NCBI GenBank assembly: GCA_905215155.1
Contig: CAJMPJ010000005.1
Span: 58,700 to 122,699, forward strand
DNA: 64,000 bases
Direction of reading: 5' to 3'
Origin: an uncultured bacterium
GTDB lineage: Bacteria > Bacillota > Clostridia > Lachnospirales > Lachnospiraceae
Every line of letters starts with the position of its first letter. Positions within the stretch are counted from its first letter, which is position 1. Made by a program: the position numbers and the translations under genes. The notes beneath the pieces are model-generated. The model did no database searches and was not told the DNA's origin. It was given only the letters and a program-made list of their open reading frames with translations. This document shows, one piece after another, positions 14,646-23,460 of the stretch.

Positions 14646-17270
14646 TTATTCCTTGAGTGCCGCCTGTGCTGCTGCCAGCCTTGCGATCGGTACGCGGAAC
14701 GGAGAGCAGGAAACATAGTCAAGACCAATCTTGTGGCAGAATTCTACGGAAGACGGATCTCCTCCATGTTCCCCGCAGATGCCGATGTGCATATCCGGTC
14801 GAACGCCCTTTCCTAATGCAACCGCAGTTTCCATCAGCTTGCCCACTCCGGCCTGATCCAGTTTTGCGAAAGGATCATTTTCAAAAATTTTGGTGTCATA
14901 GTAAGCATTTAAGAACTTCCCGGCGTCATCGCGGGAAAAGCCGTAAGTCATCTGGGTCAGATCGTTGGTGCCAAAGCAGAAGAATTCTGCTTCTTTGGCA
15001 ATTTCATCCGCAATCAGTGCCGCCCTTGGAATTTCAATCATGGTTCCTACTTCATATTTTAAATGGCTGCCTGCAAAAGCAATCTCTTGGTCAGCGGTTT
15101 CAACAACAATCTTCTTTACAAACTTTAATTCCTTTTCATCACAGATAAGAGGAATCATGATCTCCGGACACACATTCCAGTCCTTGTGTGCATTCTGCAC
15201 GTTGATTGCCGCACGAATCACAGCTTTCGTCTGCATTCTTGCAATTTCCGGATATGTAACAGCCAAACGGCAGCCGCGGTGCCCCATCATGGGGTTGAAT
15301 TCATGAAGGGAATTGATGATGTTTTTGATCTGAGTCACCGTTTTTCCCTGAGCTTCAGCAAGTTTTTTGATGTCTTCCTCCTCTGTGGGAACAAACTCAT
15401 GAAGAGGAGGGTCCAGGAAACGGATGGTGACCGGATTGCCTTCCAGGGCCTCATAAAGTTTTTCAAAATCCCCCTGCTGCACAGGAAGGAGCTTCTCTAA
15501 AGCTGCTTCCCGCTCTTCTACGGTATCGGAACAGATCATCTCTCGGAAGGCTGCGATTCTGTCGCCTTCAAAGAACATGTGCTCCGTTCTGCAAAGGCCA
15601 ATTCCTTCTGCTCCCAGCTCTCTTGCTTTTTTTGCATCTGCCGGAGTGTCCGCATTGGTTCTTACCTTTAATTTTCTGTATTTATCAGCCCAGGCCATGA
15701 TTCTTCCAAATTCTCCAACAATGGCTGCATCTGTGGTCGGAATGATCCCGTCATAGATTTTTCCGGTGGAGCCGTCTATGGATAACCAGTCTCCTTCATG
15801 GAATTCTTTTCCTGCCAGGGTGAATTTCCGGTTTTCTTCGTCCATGGCAATTTCCGAACATCCGGAAACACAGCAGGTTCCCATTCCGCGGGCAACAACG
15901 GCCGCATGGGAGGTCATGCCTCCGCGGACAGTCAAAATCCCCTGGGCCGCTTTCATTCCTCCGATGTCCTCGGGGGAAGTCTCAAGGCGAACCAAAACTA
16001 CCTTTTCTCCTCTTTCCTTCCATTTCTTTGCATCATCAGCAGTAAATACAATCCGTCCGCAGGCGGCTCCGGGAGATGCGGCAAGAGCTTTTCCCACGGG
16101 CTCCGTTTTATTTACGACCTCTAGATCAAACTGAGGATGGAGCAGAGTATCTAAGTTCCTGGGGTCGATCATGGTAACTGCCTTTTTCTCCGAGATCATT
16201 CCCTCATCAACCAGATCACAGGCAATGGTAAGAGCCGCCTTTGCCGTCCGCTTTCCGTTTCGTGTCTGGAGCATGTATAACTTCTTGTCTTCAATGGTAA
16301 ATTCCATATCCTGCATATCCCGGTAATGGTCTTCCAGCTTATTGCAGATTTCCACGAATTTTTCGTAAACCTCCGGCATGATATCTTTTAACTGGTCGAT
16401 CTTTTTGGGGGTTCTGACTCCTGCTACCACATCTTCCCCCTGTGCATTGATTAAGAACTCTCCCATCAGTTTCTTTTCCCCGGTTGCAGGGTTGCGGGTA
16501 AATGCCACACCGGTTCCGGAAGTCTCCCCCATGTTACCGAAAACCATCATCTGAACATTCACGGCTGTTCCCCAGGAATATGGGATGTCATTATCCCGTC
16601 TGTATATATTGGCTCTTGGGTTATCCCAGGAACGGAACACCGCCTTTACAGCCTCCATCAGCTGTGTTTTCGGGTCATCCGGGAAATCCTCGCCCACTTT
16701 TGCTTTGTATTCTGCCTTAAATAAATTGGCAAGTTTTTTTAAATCCTCTTCATTCAAGTCCACGTCTTCCGTAATCCCCTTTTCTGCTTTTACCCGGTCG
16801 ATCAGAACCTCAAAGTATTTTTTCCCAACCTCCATAACTACATCGGAAAACATCTGGATAAATCTCCGATAACAGTCCCAGGCCCACCTGGGATTGGAGG
16901 ATTTTTCTGCCAGAACTTCCACCACCTCTTCATTTAAGCCAAGATTTAAGATGGTGTCCATCATACCCGGCATGGATGCTCTGGCTCCGGACCGTACAGA
17001 TACCAGCAGAGGATTTTCCTTGTCTCCAAACTTTTTCCCTGTAATTTCTTCCATTTTTACAATGTACTCCAAGATCTGCCCCTGAATCTCATCGTTGATT
17101 TTTTCACCGTCTTCATAATACTGGGTGCAGGCTTCCGTTGTAATTGTGAATCCCTGGGGAACCGGAAGACCTAAATTCGTCATCTCAGCCAGGTTTGCAC
17201 CTTTGCCCCCTAAAAGATTCCTCATTGCTGCATTGCCTTCGGTAAACAGATAAACCCATTTTTTTGCCAT
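14646..17270 (-). CDS. ppdK: Pyruvate, phosphate dikinase
   Basis: An 874-residue enzyme interconverting pyruvate + ATP + phosphate and PEP + AMP + pyrophosphate. In anaerobes it often runs in the glycolytic direction to save energy. The N-terminal ATP-grasp domain is marked by LLGGKGANLAEMTNLGLPVPQGF (residues 20-42) and SVRSGARASMPGMMDTILNLG (about 93). The central swivelling domain has the phosphorylated His in GGMTSHAAVVARGMGTCCV, with the regulatory Thr just before it. The C-terminal PEP-binding barrel shows GIGLCRTEHMFF and FGTNDLTQMTYGFSRDD, with catalytic Cys in GICGEHGGD. The length matches the family (about 875). It is monocistronic, with its own promoter and terminator. Confidence 0.98.
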   Translation of the reverse strand: MAKKWVYLFTEGNAAMRNLLGGKGANLAEMTNLGLPVPQGFTITTEACTQYYEDGEKINDEIQGQILEYIVKMEEITGKKFGDKENPLLVSVRSGARASMPGMMDTILNLGLNEEVVEVLAEKSSNPRWAWDCYRRFIQMFSDVVMEVGKKYFEVLIDRVKAEKGITEDVDLNEEDLKKLANLFKAEYKAKVGEDFPDDPKTQLMEAVKAVFRSWDNPRANIYRRDNDIPYSWGTAVNVQMMVFGNMGETSGTGVAFTRNPATGEKKLMGEFLINAQGEDVVAGVRTPKKIDQLKDIMPEVYEKFVEICNKLEDHYRDMQDMEFTIEDKKLYMLQTRNGKRTAKAALTIACDLVDEGMISEKKAVTMIDPRNLDTLLHPQFDLEVVNKTEPVGKALAASPGAACGRIVFTADDAKKWKERGEKVVLVRLETSPEDIGGMKAAQGILTVRGGMTSHAAVVARGMGTCCVSGCSEIAMDEENRKFTLAGKEFHEGDWLSIDGSTGKIYDGIIPTTDAAIVGEFGRIMAWADKYRKLKVRTNADTPADAKKARELGAEGIGLCRTEHMFFEGDRIAAFREMICSDTVEEREAALEKLLPVQQGDFEKLYEALEGNPVTIRFLDPPLHEFVPTEEEDIKKLAEAQGKTVTQIKNIINSLHEFNPMMGHRGCRLAVTYPEIARMQTKAVIRAAINVQNAHKDWNVCPEIMIPLICDEKELKFVKKIVVETADQEIAFAGSHLKYEVGTMIEIPRAALIADEIAKEAEFFCFGTNDLTQMTYGFSRDDAGKFLNAYYDTKIFENDPFAKLDQAGVGKLMETAVALGKGVRPDMHIGICGEHGGDPSSVEFCHKIGLDYVSCSPFRVPIARLAAAQAALKE

Positions 17271-17347
17271 AAGTAAATATCCTCCTCAAAAATGTGTTGG
17301 TTCGTTTACTCTTCCAATGGATTCCTATAAGGAAAAGTCCTGAAAAT

Positions 17348-17375
17348 ATTATAACATAGTTTAAGGACTAGTAAA
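17348..17375 (-). promoter_or_regulatory. ppdK promoter
   Basis: Minus strand: -35 TTTACT (17370-17375), 16-bp spacer, -10 TATAAT (17348-17353), about 80 bp before the start. Of the 512-bp gap between ppdK and the nucleoside transporter, the middle (17376-17706) is AT-rich. It has a CGATA-N4-TATCG inverted repeat near 17417-17430 but no gene or riboswitch that I can see. Confidence 0.65.
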
Positions 17376-17706
17376 GGAATTTTACCTGATTTTTTTGGAT
17401 AGTTTTCGCATTTTTCGATACAATTATCGCATAATCGCCCTTGTATTCTGTCTATTTCTTATATGCGATTTTTTCTCGAATATACGAAAGAGCATTGGAA
17501 AAGTCGTCTAAATCTTATGCGGGACATGGGATAAACATTCTATATTTCCCAATATTGTCTTTTCTCATTTCCTTATAATCTTAGTCGTCCGTTTAAGATA
17601 AACAGGAAATAATCGTTACAAAAAGAACAATTTCAATAGAATAGATAAGATTCAAAGAACAGCAGAAATCCGCTATGTTTTTTCCTTAAAATAACGTTAA
17701 ATAACA

Positions 17707-17735
17707 TTGTCTAAGAAAGAAAAATATGGTACATT
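17707..17735 (+). promoter_or_regulatory. Promoter of the nucleoside ABC transporter operon
   Basis: -35 TTGTCT (17707-17712), 17-bp spacer, -10 TACATT (17730-17735). The start codon at 17783 follows AGGAGGG. The short leader leaves no room for a purine riboswitch. Confidence 0.6.
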
Positions 17736-17782
17736 ATTGATATCTGTGAAAATCATTGAATAACAGGAGGGAAAACAGAATT

Positions 17783-18955
17783 ATGAAAAAAAGAGCATTA
17801 GCATTGGCTATGGCAGTATTGATGACTGCTGCATTAAGTGCGTGTGGCTCTTCCGGTTCCGGCACCGCTACAACGGCTGCACCAGGAGAAACTACCGCCG
17901 CTGCGGACAAGACTGCAGAAACAAAAGGGGACACTTCCAAAAAGTCCGATTCTTCCAGCGGATACGAAATCGCTCTTGTAACAGACCTTGGTACCATCGA
18001 CGACAAATCTTTTAACCAGGGTGCCTGGGAAGGTATGAAAAAGTACGCCGAGGAAAACGGGATCTCTTATAAGTATTATCAGCCACAGGAAGGAACCACG
18101 GACTCTTACCTTGAGACCATCGGACTTGCAATCGAAGGCGGAGCAAAGTTGGTTGTCTGCCCCGGATACTTATTTGAAGAGCCGGTATTCCTTGCACAGG
18201 ATCAGTATAAGGACGTTCACTTCATCCTTCTTGACGGTGAACCTCACAACGCCGACAACACAGAAAGAAGAACAGAAGCAAACGTAATGCCAATTCTTTT
18301 CCAGGAGGACGAGCCTGGCTTCTTAGCCGGTTATGCTGCGGTAAAAGACGGTAATACAAAGCTTGGCTTCTTAGGCGGTATGGCGGTTCCGGCGGTTGTA
18401 CGGTTCGGATACGGATTTGCAGAAGGCGCTGACTACGCTGCGAAAGAAATGGGCCTTGATAACGTAGAAATCATGTATAACTACACAGGTGCATTCGCTG
18501 CTACACCGGAAGCACAGTCCATGGCTGCTTCCTGGTTTCAGAACGGCACTCAGGTCATCTTCGGATGCGGCGGTGCAGTAGGTAACTCTGTAATGGCTGC
18601 TGCGGAAGAAAAGAACGGGAAGATGATCGGCGTAGACGTTGACCAGAGCTATGAATCCCCATCTGTTATCACCTCTGCCATGAAGGAACTTTCTGTATCT
18701 GTTTACGATGGCGTAAAGGCTTTTTATGATAACCAGTTCCCAGGCGGCAAGACAAGCATCTTCTCCGCCAAGAACGACGGAATCGGTCTTCCCATGGATA
18801 CTTCCAAGTTCACAAAGTTTACAAAGGAAGACTATGACAAGATCTATGCCGAATTAAAAGAAGGTAAAATTACACTTGTTCAGCCATCGGAGGATAACAA
18901 CAATCCGAATGTTGACTTAAAGCTTGAAAAAGCGAAAATCACCTTTGTAGAATAA
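17783..18955 (+). CDS. BMP-family nucleoside-binding lipoprotein (NupN/PnrA-like)
   Basis: A 390-residue substrate-binding protein of the basic membrane protein (BMP) family. These bind purine or pyrimidine nucleosides for ABC uptake (PnrA in Treponema, NupN in Bacillus). The start MKKRALALAM lies after AGGAGGG; the signal peptide ends in the lipobox LSAC. A Gly/Thr/Ala/Ser-rich linker of about 35 residues precedes the domain. Family motifs: VTDLGTIDDKSFNQGAWEGMKKY, with the base-stacking Phe and Asp; GFLGGMAVPAVVRFGYGF; and GCGGAVGNSVM, then IGVDVDQS. It lies upstream of the ATPase and two permeases, separated by a 204-bp spacer with hairpins that may keep the binding protein in excess. Confidence 0.93.
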   Translation: MKKRALALAMAVLMTAALSACGSSGSGTATTAAPGETTAAADKTAETKGDTSKKSDSSSGYEIALVTDLGTIDDKSFNQGAWEGMKKYAEENGISYKYYQPQEGTTDSYLETIGLAIEGGAKLVVCPGYLFEEPVFLAQDQYKDVHFILLDGEPHNADNTERRTEANVMPILFQEDEPGFLAGYAAVKDGNTKLGFLGGMAVPAVVRFGYGFAEGADYAAKEMGLDNVEIMYNYTGAFAATPEAQSMAASWFQNGTQVIFGCGGAVGNSVMAAAEEKNGKMIGVDVDQSYESPSVITSAMKELSVSVYDGVKAFYDNQFPGGKTSIFSAKNDGIGLPMDTSKFTKFTKEDYDKIYAELKEGKITLVQPSEDNNNPNVDLKLEKAKITFVE

Positions 18956-18965
18956 TCTGCAAAAA

Positions 18966-19060
18966 AGCCCTGGTGGCATACCACGATACCCGGAATACGG
19001 GCAGATAAAAGGGAGGGAGATGCCGTTTGATTTACCAGTCAGAACAGACATGGTTTCTTA
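18966..19060 (+). promoter_or_regulatory. Intercistronic hairpins between the binding protein and ATPase genes
   Basis: Three inverted repeats follow each other: GGTGG-N4-CCAC near 18971-18984, CCCG-GAATA-CGGG near 18990-19001, and an 11-bp perfect stem GGAGATGCCGT / ACGGCATCTCC (19016-19026 and 19050-19060). Only TTT follows the last stem, so it should be a leaky terminator or RNA-stabilising structure. The ATPase gene follows 99 bp later behind TTAGGGGGA. Confidence 0.6.
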
Positions 19061-19159
19061 CGGCATCTCCTTTCGCTGTGAAGAAATATAATAAAGCCTG
19101 CAAATTTTAAAGAATTGGTACCGGGTCCCATAGTCAGGTACCGTAGTTAGGGGGATTTT

Positions 19160-20695
19160 ATGGATTATATTATTGAGATGCTTCATATCACAAAAGAATT
19201 TCCCGGTATCATCGCCAATGATGACATTACTCTGCAGTTAAAAAAAGGCGAGATTCTCGCCCTGCTTGGTGAAAACGGCGCAGGGAAATCCACTCTCATG
19301 AGTGTGCTATTTGGTCTGTACCAGCCGGAAAAGGGGATTATCAAAGTTCGTAATAAGGAAGAAAAAATTACCGGACCGCAAGATGCCAATTCCCTGGGAA
19401 TCGGCATGGTTCATCAGCATTTCAAGCTGGTTGAGAATTTTACCGTACTGCAGAACATCGTTCTGGGTATGGAAACGACGAAGCGGGGCTTTTTAAAAAT
19501 GGATGATGCCCGCAAAAAAGTGATGGAATTAAGTGAAAAGTATAAACTGTTTGTAAACCCGGATGCACTTATCTCCGATATTACGGTGGGAATGCAGCAA
19601 AGGGTCGAGATTTTAAAAATGCTTTACCGTGATAACGAAATTATGATTTTTGATGAACCTACTGCGGTTCTCACTCCACAGGAAATCGAAGAATTGATGC
19701 AGATCATGAGAGACCTGGTAAAAGAAGGAAAATCCATTCTGTTCATCACCCACAAGCTCAACGAAATCAAGGCGGTAGCAGACCGTTGCAGCGTCCTGCG
19801 CCGCGGGAAATACATTGGTACTGTAGACGTAGCCGATACAACAGCCGAAGAACTGTCAGAGATGATGGTTGGACGCAAAGTCAATTTAACCGTTGATAAG
19901 AAACCGGCGTCTCCCGGTGAAGTGGTATTGGAAGTGAACCGTCTTTCCGTTAAATCCAAACGAGAGGGGCAGACAAAAAAACTGGTTCATGATGTTTCCT
20001 TTCAGGTGCGGAGAGGGGAAATCGTCTGTATCGCCGGAATTGACGGCAATGGCCAGACTGAGCTTATCCACGCCATTACCGGCATTTCCGATTTGAGTTC
20101 CGGAACGGTTTTAGTCAACGGAGAGGACATGACCAAAAAGAGCATCCGTTACAAAAACACCCATGGCTTATCTCATATTCCGGAGGACCGTCATAAACAC
20201 GGCCTTGTACTGGAATACAATCTGGCTTATAACCTTGTGCTTCAGCAGTATTTTGAAAAGGATTTTCAAAGCGGCACCTTTTTAAAGAATGATCAGATTT
20301 ATGACTATGCCCAAAAGCTGATCTCCGATTACGATATCCGAAGCAGCGAAGGTGCTTTTACCATCACCAGAAGCATGTCCGGAGGCAATCAGCAAAAGGC
20401 GATTATTGCAAGAGAGATCTCCAAAGCTCCCGATATCCTGTTAGCGGTCCAGCCTACCAGAGGGCTTGACGTAGGAGCCATTGAATACATTCACACACAG
20501 CTAATCAAGCAAAGAGATGCGGGAGCCGCTATTTTACTGGTTTCCCTGGAATTAGATGAAGTAATGAATTTAAGCGACCGGATTTTAGTCATGTTTGAAG
20601 GAGAGATCGTGGCTGATTTAGATCCAAAGAACATTACGGTTCAGGAACTGGGCCTTTACATGGCCGGCGCGAAGAAAGAAGGTGAGCGGTCATGA
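19160..20695 (+). CDS. Nucleoside ABC transporter ATPase (NupO-like, two ABC domains)
   Basis: A 511-residue double ATPase of the sugar/nucleoside CUT2-like group. The first domain has an intact Walker A (LLGENGAGKSTLM, about 36-48), Q-loop HQHFKLV, signature ITVGMQQRVEILK and Walker B MIFDEPTAVL. The second has IDGNGQTELIHAI in place of a standard Walker A, signature MSGGNQQKAIIARE and LLAVQPTRGLDVGA in place of a normal Walker B. That degeneracy is usual for the second half in this family (NupO/YufO). It powers uptake of nucleosides bound by the upstream lipoprotein. Its stop overlaps the first permease start by four bases (ATGA), giving translational coupling. Confidence 0.95.
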   Translation: MDYIIEMLHITKEFPGIIANDDITLQLKKGEILALLGENGAGKSTLMSVLFGLYQPEKGIIKVRNKEEKITGPQDANSLGIGMVHQHFKLVENFTVLQNIVLGMETTKRGFLKMDDARKKVMELSEKYKLFVNPDALISDITVGMQQRVEILKMLYRDNEIMIFDEPTAVLTPQEIEELMQIMRDLVKEGKSILFITHKLNEIKAVADRCSVLRRGKYIGTVDVADTTAEELSEMMVGRKVNLTVDKKPASPGEVVLEVNRLSVKSKREGQTKKLVHDVSFQVRRGEIVCIAGIDGNGQTELIHAITGISDLSSGTVLVNGEDMTKKSIRYKNTHGLSHIPEDRHKHGLVLEYNLAYNLVLQQYFEKDFQSGTFLKNDQIYDYAQKLISDYDIRSSEGAFTITRSMSGGNQQKAIIAREISKAPDILLAVQPTRGLDVGAIEYIHTQLIKQRDAGAAILLVSLELDEVMNLSDRILVMFEGEIVADLDPKNITVQELGLYMAGAKKEGERS

Positions 20696-21801
20696 AACAA
20701 AAACATCCAAACGATTATACGGGAATCCTATCTTCCATTTTTGCCATTGTCCTGGGGCTGATTGTCGGTCTTATGATTCTGTTTTTCTGTAACCCCGGTC
20801 AGGCACTTCCTGGATTTGCAACCATTTTAACAGGTGCTTTTACCCATGGGGCCAAAGGTGTGGGGCAGGTCTTTTACTATGCCACTCCTATCATCTTAAC
20901 CGGTCTTTCCGTTGGGTTTGCATTTAAGACAGGTCTTTTCAACATCGGGACTCCCGGCCAGTTTATCATGGGCGGTTTCGGGGCAGTGTTCGTAGGAATC
21001 CTTTTTCCCTCTTTAGGACCCGTTCACTGGATCGCGGCACTTCTGGCCAGTGTGATCCTTGGAGCCTTATGGGGCCTGGTACCTGGTCTGTTAAAGGCGT
21101 ATTTTAATGTAAATGAAGTAATCGCTTCAATTATGATGAACTACATCGGCATGTATCTGGTCAACTGGACCGTAAAAAGCTACAAGCCTCTGTTTAATAA
21201 CTTACGGAATGAATCCCGGAACGTAGCAGCCACCGCCAATATTCCAAAAATGGGAATGGACAAACTGTTCCCCGGCTCCAGTGTCAACGGGGGAATCCTT
21301 ATCGCCATTATAGTGGTGCTTCTTATCTGGCTGCTCCTTCATAAAACAACCTTCGGCTATGAATTAAAAGCCGTTGGATTTAACCGGGATGCCAGCAAAT
21401 ATGCAGGGATCAATGAGAAAAAAAGCATTATTCTTTCCATGGTAATCGCTGGAGCCATCGCAGGACTGGCGGGCGGCCTTTTATATCTGGCCGGAACCGG
21501 AAAACATATTGAGATTAAGGATGTACTGCCGTCAGAAGGCTTTACGGGAATTTCCGTTGCACTGCTGGCACTAAGCAATCCCATCGGGATTCTGTTCTCC
21601 GGAGTCTTTATCGCTTATTTAACAGCCGGAGGCTTCTATCTGCAGCTGTTTGAATTTTCCACAGAAATCATTGATATCATTGTAGCTGTCATTATTTATT
21701 TCAGTGCATTTGCCCTGATGGTAAAGCTTTTAATGGCAAAGATCCAGAAAAACAAAAATACGAAAACAGAAGCGGCTAAGGAAGGAGGAACCAAATCGTG
21801 A
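20692..21801 (+). CDS. Nucleoside ABC transporter permease 1 (NupP-like)
   Basis: A 369-residue membrane protein with eight to ten hydrophobic helices, of the BPD_transp_2 fold. Motifs typical of the YufP/NupP branch: FKTGLFNIGTPGQFIMGGF (about 83-101), NVNEVIASIMMNYIGMYLVNW, and VGFNRDASKYAGI with the coupling EAA-like loop, then LAGTGKHIEIKDVLPSEGFTGI. It forms the membrane channel together with the second permease. Its start overlaps the ATPase gene and its stop overlaps the next permease start (ATGA type), so the three are a tight operon. The hydrophilic C-terminus (KIQKNKNTKTEAAKE) is cytoplasmic. Confidence 0.94.
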   Translation: MKQKHPNDYTGILSSIFAIVLGLIVGLMILFFCNPGQALPGFATILTGAFTHGAKGVGQVFYYATPIILTGLSVGFAFKTGLFNIGTPGQFIMGGFGAVFVGILFPSLGPVHWIAALLASVILGALWGLVPGLLKAYFNVNEVIASIMMNYIGMYLVNWTVKSYKPLFNNLRNESRNVAATANIPKMGMDKLFPGSSVNGGILIAIIVVLLIWLLLHKTTFGYELKAVGFNRDASKYAGINEKKSIILSMVIAGAIAGLAGGLLYLAGTGKHIEIKDVLPSEGFTGISVALLALSNPIGILFSGVFIAYLTAGGFYLQLFEFSTEIIDIIVAVIIYFSAFALMVKLLMAKIQKNKNTKTEAAKEGGTKS

Positions 21802-22751
21802 ATATCATATATTTTATTTTTCAGCAGACCATGTATTTCATGATCCCTCTTATGATTGTCGCTTTGGGTGCCATGTTCTCCGAGCGGAGCGGAATCATCA
21901 ACATTGCTTTGGAAGGAATTATGACCATGGGAGCTTTTACAGGAATTCTGTTTTTAAGCCTTACAGGAGCCTCCATGAGCGGACAGACCCAGCTTCTTAT
22001 TGCCGTTGTTATCTCCATGGCAACCGGTATGATATTTTCCCTGTTCCATGCTTATGCTTCCATCAATATGAAATCCAATCAGGTCATCAGCGGTACTGCA
22101 CTGAATATGTTTGCTCCTGCATTTGCCATCTTCGTGGCCCGCGTGATCCAGGGAGTCCAGCAGGTTCCATTTAATAATACCTTCCGTATTGCTTCGGTTC
22201 CGTTCCTTGGAAAGATTCCTTTTATCGGGCCTCTTCTATTCCAGAACGCATACATCACCACTTACATTGGAATCGGAATTTTTCTTCTTTCCTATGTGGT
22301 CCTTTATAAAACACGGTTTGGACTGAGACTGCGTTCCTGCGGAGAACACCCCCAGGCAGCCGATGCAGCCGGAATTAACGTTTACCGTATGCAGTATGCC
22401 GGTGTTCTTATCTCCGGTGCTCTGGGCGGACTTGGAGGGCTGGTATTCGTGGTTCCTACCTCCACCAATTTTAATGCTGATGTGGCGGGTTATGGATTCC
22501 TCGCATTAGCCGTGTTGATCTTTGGACAGTGGAAACCGGTCAATATCATGTTTGCTTCCCTTTTCTTCGGACTCATGAAGGCAGTTGCTTCTGCATACTC
22601 CGGTATCCCGTTTTTAAGTGTACTGGGAATTCCAAGCTACTTTTATAAGATGGTTCCCTATATCATCACCTTGGTCGTACTGATCTTTACCTCCAGAAAT
22701 TCTCAGGCTCCCAAAGCAGAGGGAATTCCTTATGATAAAGGACAGCGATAA
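21798..22751 (+). CDS. Nucleoside ABC transporter permease 2 (NupQ-like)
   Basis: A 317-residue membrane permease, partner of the upstream one. Motifs of the YufQ/NupQ branch: MFSERSGIINIALEGIMTMGAF (about 28-49), NQVISGTALNMFAPAFAIF, LRSCGEHPQAADAAGINVYRMQY (the ATPase-contact loop), and GYGFLALAVLIFGQWKP. It has about eight helices. Start GTG/ATG overlap: the track start coincides with GTG at the end of permease 1, read as Met, placed after GGAGGAACCAAATC. It ends the operon, followed by a strong terminator. The set lacks a purine-salvage enzyme, so the cargo (purine or pyrimidine nucleoside) cannot be told. Confidence 0.94.
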   Translation: MNIIYFIFQQTMYFMIPLMIVALGAMFSERSGIINIALEGIMTMGAFTGILFLSLTGASMSGQTQLLIAVVISMATGMIFSLFHAYASINMKSNQVISGTALNMFAPAFAIFVARVIQGVQQVPFNNTFRIASVPFLGKIPFIGPLLFQNAYITTYIGIGIFLLSYVVLYKTRFGLRLRSCGEHPQAADAAGINVYRMQYAGVLISGALGGLGGLVFVVPTSTNFNADVAGYGFLALAVLIFGQWKPVNIMFASLFFGLMKAVASAYSGIPFLSVLGIPSYFYKMVPYIITLVVLIFTSRNSQAPKAEGIPYDKGQR

Positions 22752-22767
22752 AAAACCGTAATAGAAA

Positions 22768-22817
22768 AAAGGACCTTGAAGTTGTCTTTGCACTGACAAC
22801 CAAGGTTCTTTTTTTTG
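22768..22817 (+). terminator. Terminator of the nucleoside transporter operon
   Basis: A long stem: AAAGGACCTTG / CAAGGTTCTTT outside, GTTGTC / GACAAC inside, then a T run to 22817. It abuts the stop of the convergent cell-wall-binding gene and may serve both strands. Confidence 0.85.
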
Positions 22818-22818
22818 T

Positions 22819-23274
22819 TTAACGAACACCAAATTTTTTGCCCCGTCTGATGGTGCCGTCACTGTTCCATTCTGTGTAAACGTATGGGCCGCCGTCAGTT
22901 GTTCCATTTTCAGTAAAGTGATAGGTGACACCATTGTAGTTATAAGGACCGGTTACCATTTTAAGGGTACTGGTATTGAAGTAGTATACATTGCCGTTGA
23001 TTTTCATAATTCCGCCCTGAAGCTCACCGGTGTCAGCTGCGTAATACCAAGTGTTATCCCTTTGAATCCAACCCGTACGCATTATCTGGTCATTGCCGAA
23101 AAAGAACCAATGGCTTTTGTAGTTGACCCAGTTATTGGTACAGTAATCACCAGATCCCCATTGGTACTTCACTCCCTCAGGTGTGTATACAAATCCCTCC
23201 GCAAATGAGGACATGGCACTTCCTACTGTAAAAGCAATCGTGAGTACTGCAGCCGCTAAATATTTTTTTTTCAT
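22819..23274 (-). CDS. Secreted protein with choline-binding-type cell-wall repeats
   Basis: A 151-residue exported protein. The signal peptide (1-25, AAAVLTIAFTVGSAMSSFA) ends at a signal-peptidase I site (SFA-E). The rest consists of aromatic/Gly repeats of the cell-wall/choline-binding type (PF01473/PF19127): YKSHWFFFGNDQIMRTGWIQ, DNTWYYAADTGELQGGIMK and INGNVYYFNTSTLKMVTGP, with a short tail. No enzyme domain is attached, so it is a stand-alone wall-binding protein. AAGGAGGTCAAAAAT precedes the start. It is monocistronic, convergent with the nucleoside transporter, and shares its terminator. Confidence 0.85.
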   Translation of the reverse strand: MKKKYLAAAVLTIAFTVGSAMSSFAEGFVYTPEGVKYQWGSGDYCTNNWVNYKSHWFFFGNDQIMRTGWIQRDNTWYYAADTGELQGGIMKINGNVYYFNTSTLKMVTGPYNYNGVTYHFTENGTTDGGPYVYTEWNSDGTIRRGKKFGVR

Positions 23275-23460
23275 ATTTTTGACCTCCTTACATGCATTGG
23301 ATTTATTGACTTGGCTAGAGTATACCCCCTGGGATAAATCCAGTCAACGAAGTTTATAGATTTGTAAAGATGCGTAAATGAAATGTAAATATTTGACAGC
23401 TAAAGGATATATTTTTAAGAAAACTGTAAATATTTTTCCTTTCTGTTATAAAATTTATTC

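Noticed and set aside
17271..17782. Purine riboswitch before the nucleoside importer
   Set aside because: The promoter sits about 48 bp before the start codon and no aptamer core was recognisable.
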